Positions 1 through 7,184 of a stretch of DNA of 47,732 nucleotides are shown here, piece after piece. Positions within the stretch are counted from its first letter, which is position 1, and each line of letters starts with the position of its first letter. Both the position numbers and the translations under genes were made by a program. Location of the stretch: the NCBI GenBank assembly GCA_012719125.1, contig JAAYAY010000389.1, positions 1 to 47,732 of the forward strand, read 5' to 3'. A model generated the notes under the pieces. That model was not told the DNA's origin. It was given only the letters and a program-made list of their open reading frames with translations, and searched no databases. Origin of the DNA: Planctomycetaceae bacterium (GTDB lineage Bacteria > Planctomycetota > Planctomycetia > Pirellulales > Thermoguttaceae).

Positions 1-154
1 GGCATGGCGAGCCTCCTTGCTCTGGAACCCTGATTCTCAATACCAATTCGCCTTTGCTACCCCATGTCCCCTTTCTTGTCCAGGTCAACTATAACTGTTT
101 GTCAACTTACGAAACGGACATCTAGTCTAACTCCCCCCTAGCGCAGAGAGTAGC

Positions 155-1021
155 ATGAAGCCGGAACCGGACCTGGCCGCCCGCGTCAGCACGCTGGAGC
201 AACGACTCCGCGACCCGGCGCCTTCCCGACCGAACGCCCGCGTCATGGGCGGAACCGTCGGGTGGTTGCTGCTGCTTCTCCTGACGGCCAATCTCTGGGT
301 GCTGTGGGGTGCGGTCCGGGAACAGGGAAGGGGGCGACTCGAGCACGAGTTCTGGATCGTCAGCCAGCCCGGTGCAACCGCCGACGAGCGTCGCGATGCC
401 TTCGCCGCCCTGGTTCGAGCCGGCAACAAGGAATGGCGCAGTGCCCGGCTCAAACACCTCAAGCTGCGGGGAGCCGAACTCGGCGGCGCAAACCTCGAAA
501 GCGTCGATCTGGAAGGCTGCGATCTGACCGACGCGAATCTCGAGTCCGCGGTCCTCCGCCGCGCGAATCTCGAACTTGCCAAACTGCTCCGGGCGAATCT
601 CTCCCGCGCCGACCTCTCCGAGTCGTTCCTTCGCAAGGTCGATCTGACGAGTGCCGACCTCAGCCGCGCCAACCTGCGCAGCGCGTCGTTGGAACAGTCC
701 GACATGGTCGACGCGAATTTCGAGCGGGCCGACATGACGGAGGCCAATCTGTTGCTCGGCGTTCTTACCAGAGCCGACCTCCGCCGGGTCAATCTGAGTT
801 GGGCCAATCTTGATGCGGCCGATCTCACCGGCGCCAACCTCGAAGAGGCCAATTTGGAGGGGGCCTCGATGCAGGACACCTTCTTCGGCGACAGCAACTG
901 GTGGCGAGCCAAAGGCCTGCCGGCCGCGGCGATCGAACGATTCAAGAAGGAATTCCCCCCCGGCAGTGAAGCGCCCGCCGAATTTCAGGAAGATTTTCTA
1001 GCCTGGTTGGACAGCCAGTGA
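155..1021 (+). CDS. Membrane-anchored pentapeptide-repeat protein
   Basis: A 288-residue protein. Residues 1-30 are charged and may form a short coiled coil. Residues about 33-53 (GWLLLLLLTANLWVLWGAV) form one clear transmembrane helix. From about residue 105 to 245 the chain is a run of pentapeptide repeats of the A(D/N)Lxx type, such as GANLE, RADLS and TDANL. Such repeats fold as a right-handed quadrilateral beta-helix. The family is usually taken to be a protein-binding scaffold, and no enzyme motif is visible here. The expected topology is a cytoplasmic N-terminus, one membrane pass and an exported solenoid, but the orientation is not decided by the sequence. It stands alone, 339 bases before the next gene. 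The function is unknown; the fold assignment is secure. Confidence 0.85.
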   Translation: MKPEPDLAARVSTLEQRLRDPAPSRPNARVMGGTVGWLLLLLLTANLWVLWGAVREQGRGRLEHEFWIVSQPGATADERRDAFAALVRAGNKEWRSARLKHLKLRGAELGGANLESVDLEGCDLTDANLESAVLRRANLELAKLLRANLSRADLSESFLRKVDLTSADLSRANLRSASLEQSDMVDANFERADMTEANLLLGVLTRADLRRVNLSWANLDAADLTGANLEEANLEGASMQDTFFGDSNWWRAKGLPAAAIERFKKEFPPGSEAPAEFQEDFLAWLDSQ

Positions 1022-1360
1022 CTCTTTCGACCGTCCGAAAAACTTGCTCGAAGCCGCAGCCACCGACGGATCTTCCGCACATGACTGCCGCTCCGCTCGA
1101 AGCAAACTTTGCTCTGCCCGCAGAACCGATCCCCTCAGTCTGTGGATTCCCGCAAATCTGCAGAGACAAAGTGAGTCTGTGGAGAATGGACAGTTGGTAC
1201 TGGGCAACACAAGTCTGAAAATGGCTTCCCTGTTTTTGTGTCCTGCCTGAATTTCCTTGTCGATCTATATTACACAGGATTCGTGTTGCCTCGATTGTAG
1301 CGAGTCAACGTTGCATCGCGGTGACTTCTTGACGCACGCCCACAAGACAGGCAGGAAGCC
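1022..1360. other. Intergenic stretch, no gene seen
   Basis: These 339 bases hold no reading frame with protein-like composition on either strand. The sequence is somewhat richer in A and T near 1255-1275, where TATATT (1266-1271) could serve as a -10 box for the lipoprotein gene at 1361. No convincing -35 partner lies at the right distance. Confidence 0.4.
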
Positions 1361-2971
1361 ATGGACCGAATCAGCAGCATCTTTTTCGTTCTAGTCGTCA
1401 TCGCCATTTCTGGTTGCGGTAATTCGAAGGAACTCGAAGAGCTCAAGGCGGTGGCCGGTGAGCAGCGGCAACTTGCGGCAGCGGCTCGTGCCGAAGCGGA
1501 CGAAGCCCGCACCGATGCCGAGAACCAACTGTCGAAAGCCGAATCGCTGGCGGAAGAGGCGAACAAGCTGAAGGAAGAGGCGGATACGCAGAAACGCGAG
1601 GCGGCGGCGGCTCTCGCCGAGGCCGCCAAACAGCGCGAAGCGGCGGAGAAAGCAGCGGCCGATGCCAAAGCAGCCAAAACCGAGGCCGACGAAGCCCTCA
1701 AAAAGGCGGAAGCCGAAACGAAGACCGCCCAGTCCGCGCGCGCAGCCGCCGAGCAGTCCCAGAAGGCTGCCGAGCAATCGCTGACCGAGTCTCGACTCGC
1801 GGCCGATGATGCCAAGAAGATGAAGACCGAGGCGGAAGGGCTCAAGACCCGGGCGGAGGCGGCAAACAAAGAGGCGGCCGACAAGCTCGAGGCCGCCGAG
1901 AAGGCCAAGTCCGACGCGGCGGCCATGCTCGCCGACGCCGAGAAGAAACTGGCAGCGGCCGAGGCGACTCGCACCGCGGTCGAGAAACAGCAAGCAGATT
2001 TGAAGCGCGACCTGGACAACGCTCGCGCGACGATCGAGAAATCGGTCGCAGTGAAGGCCGAGGCGGACGAAGCTCGGGCGAAGGCCGAGAACATCGTCAA
2101 TGAGGTTCAGCGTACAGCGACCCAGGCCAAGACCGATCGGGATGCCGCAGAGAAGGCACTCAAGGAAACCCAGGAAACGCTCCAGGCGGTCGTCGCCGAG
2201 AAAGAGGCGGCCCGGAAAGAGCAGGAGGCCGCCGGCACCTCGCTGGCAGCGGCCAAAGCGGAGAAGGAAGCGGCTTCAGCCGCCATCGACGCTGCCAAAC
2301 TCGCCAAAGCCGTCATCGAGCGAGAAAAGACGCAGCTCGCCGATGAACGGAACAAGCTGGCGATCCAGCAGGAGAACCTCTGCCAGTTGAAGGTAGCGGC
2401 CGAAGAAGCCGCGGCGGCTGCCGAGCAGGCCAAGGCGGAGGCGAAGCACGCCCAGACCGAGGCGGCTCGCCGGCAGGTGGCCTTGGCCGAACAGCAGAAG
2501 ATCATCGATGCCGCCAAGCAGGCCGCCGAGATCAGCCGCGACGCCGCCCAGCAGGCCCGCGCCCGGGCGGAGGCCGAGAAGGCTGCCGCGGACGCCGCTA
2601 AGACCGCCAGCGGGAAGGCCCAGGAAGACGCGGCGAAAGAGCAAACCTACGTTCTCGAGGTCATGGCCCAACTCCGCGAAGCGAAGGCGGCTGCCGAAAA
2701 GGCGGAAGCCACAGCCACCGAAGCTTCCAAGCGAGCGGCCGAAGAGCGGGCCGCCGCCGCGGCCGCCCACCTCGAGGCCCAGGCGGAACAGCAAAAGGCC
2801 AAGACGATAATGGCCGAAGCCGAGAAGCAGAAAGCTGCCGCCGAGAAGGCCCTTGAGGACGCCCGCAAGCACCCCCCCGCTGGCAACCAGCCCAAGCCCG
2901 ATGCGGCCGCCCCGAAAGCCCACCCGGCCAAAGAGGCCCCAAAACCGGAGGCCACCGGCGAGAAGAAGTAG
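1361..2971 (+). CDS. Long coiled-coil lipoprotein, Ala/Glu/Lys-rich
   Basis: A 536-residue protein with a lipoprotein signal peptide. A hydrophobic stretch at residues 7-16 is followed by the lipobox AISGC with the acylated Cys at 19. Residues about 22-500 are almost entirely A, E, K, Q and D with heptad spacing (for example EAAKQREAAEKAAADAKAAK), giving one very long alpha-helical coiled coil. The tail (about 500-536) is rich in Pro, Lys and Ala (PPAGNQPKPDAAAPKAHPAK). It is therefore probably a rod tethered to a membrane facing the periplasm or cell surface. No enzymatic domain is visible, and similarity searches would be dominated by composition. It ends 9 bases before the convergent receiver gene at 2981. 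Confidence 0.8.
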   Translation: MDRISSIFFVLVVIAISGCGNSKELEELKAVAGEQRQLAAAARAEADEARTDAENQLSKAESLAEEANKLKEEADTQKREAAAALAEAAKQREAAEKAAADAKAAKTEADEALKKAEAETKTAQSARAAAEQSQKAAEQSLTESRLAADDAKKMKTEAEGLKTRAEAANKEAADKLEAAEKAKSDAAAMLADAEKKLAAAEATRTAVEKQQADLKRDLDNARATIEKSVAVKAEADEARAKAENIVNEVQRTATQAKTDRDAAEKALKETQETLQAVVAEKEAARKEQEAAGTSLAAAKAEKEAASAAIDAAKLAKAVIEREKTQLADERNKLAIQQENLCQLKVAAEEAAAAAEQAKAEAKHAQTEAARRQVALAEQQKIIDAAKQAAEISRDAAQQARARAEAEKAAADAAKTASGKAQEDAAKEQTYVLEVMAQLREAKAAAEKAEATATEASKRAAEERAAAAAAHLEAQAEQQKAKTIMAEAEKQKAAAEKALEDARKHPPAGNQPKPDAAAPKAHPAKEAPKPEATGEKK

Positions 2972-2980
2972 CAACAAGCC

Positions 2981-3757
2981 TCAGCGAAAGGTTTGCATGA
3001 GTTCTTCGAGCGTCTGACGTATTTGGGCCAGTTCCTTCGACTTGAAACGCCGTTTCGTCTCGTGGAGCAGCAGAATGCAGTCGTGTATGGCGTTGCGATG
3101 GCAACGCCATACAGGGCATTGGAGCAACTCGCAGTACCGCGCTGCCCGATTCGTGTTGGTCGTCTCCGATTCGAGTGTCACGAGTTCTTCGAGACATCCC
3201 GCGAGCGCTTGAAGCGTGGCGGCCGGAATCCACCGCGTGCCGCCCCAACGGTCCCTTCTGCCAAATGGTTCCGCCGCTACCGCGTTTGTTAGATCGGCGG
3301 CGCATATTTCAAGCTGACGGCGAATTCGAAGCACGGCTCGCAAGTGATGCGTATCGAACAGGATCGACTCAATCTTCTCGAGAATTTCGGTCTGTGGAGC
3401 CGTTTTCGGCAGCAGGCAGGCTACCGATAGTTCGATGCACTTGACGGCGGTTTCCAGCAACGGTTCTGCTGCCATGACGACGATGGGAAAACCGGTCTTC
3501 TTCTTCCTGACATATTCAATCAAATCAAACCATTCTCCAATTTCCGCTTCAATGCCGGTAATCATCAGATCGTACTGACGCCTCTCTAAAAGTACCTCCG
3601 CGCAACAAACGCTCTTTGCCGTGTCGACAGCGTATCCCGCCTCTTGGAGCGTCTGGCAGGCAGCCTTCAGAAATGTCTTCGAAGCGTCGACCAGGAGAAT
3701 TTGAGGGGACGGAGACGTGGCGACGGTCGGGGCGAGATTCAATCGAGTTTGCTTCAT
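2981..3757 (-). CDS. Degenerate receiver (phospho-acceptor Asp replaced by Gly) with a novel C-terminal domain
   Basis: About 258 residues from ATG 3757; an upstream ATG at 3820 would add 21 residues, and neither has a good ribosome site. The first 120 residues follow the response-regulator receiver pattern: ILLVDASK, then YDLMITGIEAE, then FPIVVMAAEP, then the conserved Lys in LLPKTA. The Asp that normally takes the phosphate (YDLxxxD) is Gly here, GGC in the DNA. The signalling Thr is Ala, and one of the two acidic-pair residues is missing. It therefore cannot be switched by normal phosphorylation. The C-terminal half shares a distinctive block with the receiver protein at 4706-5443, including CELLxCP, RN, LLxETKRRFKSKELA and a final helix. 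It is the last gene of the minus-strand signalling cluster. Confidence 0.8.
   Translation of the reverse strand: MKQTRLNLAPTVATSPSPQILLVDASKTFLKAACQTLQEAGYAVDTAKSVCCAEVLLERRQYDLMITGIEAEIGEWFDLIEYVRKKKTGFPIVVMAAEPLLETAVKCIELSVACLLPKTAPQTEILEKIESILFDTHHLRAVLRIRRQLEICAADLTNAVAAEPFGRRDRWGGTRWIPAATLQALAGCLEELVTLESETTNTNRAARYCELLQCPVWRCHRNAIHDCILLLHETKRRFKSKELAQIRQTLEELMQTFR
3085..3112. repeat. Perfect 12-bp inverted repeat inside a CDS
   Basis: GTATGGCGTTGC (3085-3096) and GCAACGCCATAC (3101-3112) are exact reverse complements separated by the four bases GATG. The repeat lies in the 3' part of the degenerate receiver gene, in the segment encoding VWRCHRNAIHD. Its paralogue has a related protein sequence there (RLPYQRNVLRG). 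It may be chance or a hairpin in the messenger. Confidence 0.7.
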
Positions 3758-3884
3758 GGCTGGCTGGTTACGCGGCGGCAGTGAGGCGGGAAATGTAAGG
3801 CGGGAAAGAACAACAAGCATCGTTTCGGCTCAGGCACTCCGTCGCCAAAACTCCGTACTAACCACGTGTTTCGCGAGTCTATTG

Positions 3885-4208
3885 TCACCCCCGCACGCCG
3901 CAGAGCATCTGCAGAAGTTGTCGCCCGCTGCGGTGGATCGCCTCGGCGGCGTACGCATGTTCCGACTCGCTCAGTTCCTGGGCAAGCATCTCGCCAAAAC
4001 CGAGAATCGTGGTCATCGCCCGGCGAATCTCGCTCTCGTCTACGGAAACGCGCCTTCCGCATGAGCAGATAATCGTCACCAGCGGCCTGTCGTTCGCCGG
4101 CAGATGTTGATTGGAGCTATCGGCGATCGCACTATCAATCGCCGCGCCCGCGAGCGGCGTGAGTGGGTTGCTCTGGCAGGGACCGTCGGTTTCGCAAGAG
4201 GTTACCAT
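3885..4208 (-). CDS. Stand-alone HisKA-like protein lacking the phospho-accepting His
   Basis: A 107-residue protein whose ATG is preceded by GGAGAG at a suitable distance. Residues about 60-107 match the dimerisation/phosphotransfer helices of histidine kinases: the usual SHEIRTPMTAILGFAEML is here ESEIRRAMTTILGFGEML. The second helix, with AEAIHRSGRQLLQML, is also recognisable. The catalytic His is replaced by Ser. There is no HATPase domain, because the protein stops directly after the second helix. Before it is a CSCGRRVSVDE segment that resembles half of a zinc ribbon. It lies 64 bases upstream of the 3820 ATG of the degenerate receiver (127 from 3757) and downstream of a normal receiver and kinase. 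I infer a binding partner, decoy or dimerisation module rather than an enzyme. Confidence 0.7.
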   Translation of the reverse strand: MVTSCETDGPCQSNPLTPLAGAAIDSAIADSSNQHLPANDRPLVTIICSCGRRVSVDESEIRRAMTTILGFGEMLAQELSESEHAYAAEAIHRSGRQLLQMLCGVRG

Positions 4209-4705
4209 GTTCGTATACTCTCCGTCTTGACTAGTGTCTTAATGATGGGAACTGAATGAATGGTCGCGATCTGCCTTGGGTTGCGGCGCCTTGGCCGCCG
4301 CAAACAGCGACGATAGGGGCAGGGTTTCGTCGCCGCTGCGTGGCAGCGAGCCGCCCGCCGCGAAATCCGATTTCGCGGCGTCGACTCGTATGCCAAACCC
4401 GAAGGCCAGATCGCTTGGCGGGGAAGTTCTGGTGTTTGCCTCGCAAACGACCGGCGGCGGCTCGCACGAGCGGGGCCGTGATTGCCCTCGCCAGGCGGCT
4501 CCGCCGGCCACAACAAGGCGACAAAAAAAGACACAACCGAAGGGGTCTCCCTGTTCCGGCAAGACCGCTTCGATTGTGCCTTCAAGTGACAGATCCGAAA
4601 CCTGTCAACTAAGGCCGCCCGCGTTCATCGCGAGGGCTTGCCCCCGTAGGAGGCGTTTTCCGGTTGAGCAAGTATAGCATACAACCCGTGTCGTTATCAA
4701 AAAAA
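4209..4705. other. Gap between two signalling genes, structured, no gene called
   Basis: These 497 bases separate the receiver gene (stop at 4706) from the HisKA-like gene (start at 4208), both on the minus strand. Several frames are open but all look like GC-rich noise, with runs of Arg and Pro and no motif. The stretch contains a 23-base perfect palindrome (4357-4379). A second small inverted repeat, GTTTGC-CTC-GCAAAC, lies near 4433-4447. It may be a structured leader or an old insertion remnant. Confidence 0.4.
4357..4379. repeat. 23-bp perfect palindrome
   Basis: GCCGCGAAATC (4357-4367), a central C, then GATTTCGCGGC (4369-4379). The arms are exact reverse complements. It lies about 150 bases upstream of the HisKA-like gene on the minus strand, so it could be an operator or an RNA hairpin with a single-base centre. 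Confidence 0.6.
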
Positions 4706-5443
4706 TCAGAGACTCTCCTTCAGCAGCGTCTCCAACATTCCGCGCACCTCCGCCAACTCCTTGGACTTGAACCTTCGTTTCGTCTCGTTCAGAAGCTGCA
4801 CGGCGCCGCGAAGCACGTTGCGCTGATAGGGCAGGCGAGGGCACTCCAGCAGTTCGCAGGTGCGAGCCATTGATCGACCGGGGTCGGCGGCTGCCTCCAT
4901 CGCCACCAACTCGGCAACGCAGCCGCCCAAGGCCCGAAGCGTGACCAGAGGTACTCGCGGACGTGCATTCCGCTGTCTCACCGTTCCTGGATCGCCCCCC
5001 TGCTGGAGTCGATCAAGCTCTTCAACACACTGCCGGAGTTGTTCGCGCACCCGAGCAAGCGTCCGCCACGGTTGCGAATCTGCCAGGATTGTCTCCAGGC
5101 GGCGTCGCAACCCCTCGTACGGCAACGGCTTGGTCATGTAAGCCGCGACCGGCAAGTGGATCGAAGAAATCGCCGTTTCCGTCGACGGGTAACCAGTGAC
5201 GAGAACCACGGGCATCCCGGGAGCCGTCTTTGCGATTTCTTCCACGAATTCCAGGTTCAGGTTGCCAGGCATACAGATGTCGGCGATCACCAGGTCGTAG
5301 GAACCGGCACGCAGCAACTCCAACGCCGCGTGCCCGTCGCAGGCCGCATCGCAACGATAGCCGTCGCCCCTCAGTAATTCTGCCGTCGATTCCCGAAACG
5401 AGTATTCATCGTCTGCCAACAGGATTGATGAAGCATAGACCAT
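4706..5443 (-). CDS. Response regulator with intact receiver and the KRRFKSKEL C-terminal domain
   Basis: A 245-residue protein; the start is supported by AAGGA upstream on the minus strand. The receiver domain (about residues 5-125) is complete: acidic pair in LLADDE, phospho-acceptor Asp in YDLVIADICMPG, Thr in VVLVTGYP, Lys in YMTKPLP. A linker follows, then a C-terminal domain that is neither a DNA-binding HTH nor a known output enzyme. It shares TLRALGGCVAELV, ARTCELLECP and LLNETKRRFKSKELAEVR with the degenerate receiver at 2981-3757. The gene follows the sensor kinase by 71 bases, so the two are probably a cognate pair. The function of the output domain is unknown. Confidence 0.88.
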   Translation of the reverse strand: MVYASSILLADDEYSFRESTAELLRGDGYRCDAACDGHAALELLRAGSYDLVIADICMPGNLNLEFVEEIAKTAPGMPVVLVTGYPSTETAISSIHLPVAAYMTKPLPYEGLRRRLETILADSQPWRTLARVREQLRQCVEELDRLQQGGDPGTVRQRNARPRVPLVTLRALGGCVAELVAMEAAADPGRSMARTCELLECPRLPYQRNVLRGAVQLLNETKRRFKSKELAEVRGMLETLLKESL

Positions 5444-5514
5444 CGAATTCTATTCCTTCGCGATCGATTAGTGGCTTGAGCAAAAACGCCGCCTTCTGTG
5501 GGGATGCACGAAAC

Positions 5515-7183
5515 TCATGCTGCCGGAAGCGAGACTCGGAAGGTAGTTCCCCTCCCAACATTGGAATCAAATCCGATCGTCCCTCCGGCGGACTGGACGA
5601 TCGTCCTCAAAATCCACAATCCCAACCCGAGACCTCCCGAGCTGCTTTTGTCTTTGGTCGTAAAGAAAGGTTCAAAAATCCTGGACCGGATTTCCTCGGC
5701 TATCCCGCGCCCATGATCCGAAACGGTTATCCACAACGCATGTTCCGCCGTCCAGACCTTGAGATGCACAGAAGTCCGCGGCTTCGAAGCTTCGACGGCG
5801 TTCGTGAGCAGATTATACAGAACCTGACGCAGTGCGTCGCCCGAAACCCTTGCCGGCGGCAGTTTGCCCTCAACATCGGTCTTGATCGCTACCTCATACT
5901 GGTCGGACGCCGGGGCCAGCATGGTCACCACGTCGCTTATCGCTTCCGCAACGGCCGATTGCTGGTTCTCGTCCCGACTGGTCCTCGACAGGTCGAGCAT
6001 CTGGCGAACGATTCGACCGATCCGGTCGATCTCCCGTTCGATGATCTCGGCGAACCTCCGGTGCGGATGCGCCTCGGGCACGGCCGCCTTGACCAATTGG
6101 AAACTGTTGGCGATGCCGGCCAGTGGATTGTTGATCTCGTGGGCCGCTCTCGCGGCCAGACGGCCGGCCGCCATCCATTTCTCGGCCTCCAAACGCAGTT
6201 CTCCCGCCCGCCGAATTGCCCGCTCCGCCTCCTTCTCGCGACTGATATCGTAGCAGGTCGCCACCACGTGGGTCGGCACGCCGCGAGCGTCGCGGACCAG
6301 CGAAATCTGTTTCATCACCGGAAAATGGCTGCCGTCCGATCTCATCTTTCGCATTTCGCCGCGGAAGCCGCCGGTTTCCCACACCTGCGTCCGATTCGCC
6401 ATGACGAGTTCCCGGTCTTCGGGAGGTCGCAGTTCCGCAAAATGCCTTCCGATCAATTCCTCCGGCCGATAGCCGTGCATCTCCGCCCAGGCCCCGTTGA
6501 CGTACGTAAAGTAACCGTCGCGATCGGTGACCGAGACTCCTTGAATGCTCTGATCCACGACGGCCGCCAGGAGCCGCTCGACCTCCACAGCCTTGAGCCG
6601 CGAGACGGCCGCCCCGACCTGGCTCGCTACGGTTTCGAGAAGTTGCCGCGTTGTGTCGGCGATGTGGCCACATGTGTAGGAGGAGACGTTGAAGCAACCG
6701 ATAACACGTCCCCCGTGATGGAACGGGATTACCGCCAAGGAGAGAATACCCGCCGTCCGCAAAATCCGATGATCGAGAAGTCCCTCCAACGGTTCGTTCA
6801 GGCCGAAATAGCACGGTTTCCCTTCTCTCACCATTGCGGCGTTAGGGGAATCCGGACCATATCTGGAGACGCTTCTCACGAAGTCGTCGCTGATCCCTGC
6901 ATGGGCGACGAGACCGACTCCACCTTCGTCGTCGACGAGGTAGACCCCGCCGGCGTCGATTGTGCCCATCTGAGACAGACGCGAAATACAGGCGCGCAGC
7001 GCCGCCTCGATGGCGTCGGCCTCGGCCAGAATCAAGGCGACGTCGCGCTGACATTCGACGGCCGCCTCAGCCAGCCGGCGCTGGGCGATTTCCTGCCGGA
7101 GTTCGTCGTTGGTGCGGCGGAGTTGCGCGGTGCGTTCCTGAACCCGCTGCTCCAGCTCGTCCCGAGCCTGCTGCAGTCGCCTG
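5515..7183 (-). CDS. Hybrid-sensor-type histidine kinase (GAF-PAS-HisKA-HATPase), 5' end missing
   Basis: From N to C the chain has a coiled linker (LQQARDELEQRVQERTAQL...), a GAF-like domain and a PAS domain (VDQSIQGVSVTDRDGYFTYV) with its PAC region. It continues with a HisKA domain with the catalytic His in ARAAHEINNPLAG. The HATPase domain has N box NLLTNAVEAS, DHGRGI, FEPFFTTK and GGLGLGLW. All catalytic motifs are intact. The reading frame runs upstream past any good start to a stop at 7192-7194. The linker seen at 7050-7182 normally follows a transmembrane or sensor region, so the N-terminal part has been lost. No ATG lies upstream of residue Met in SQMGTIDAG (about 6969). Expression, if any, would need a TTG near 7035 or that ATG. 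See the junction finding. Confidence 0.8.
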
Positions 7184-7184
7184 C

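Noticed and set aside
6960-7184. Upstream extension of the spermidine-synthase-like frame
   Set aside because: It is antisense to the linker and GAF part of the histidine kinase and consists of Arg/Pro-rich residues without homology character.
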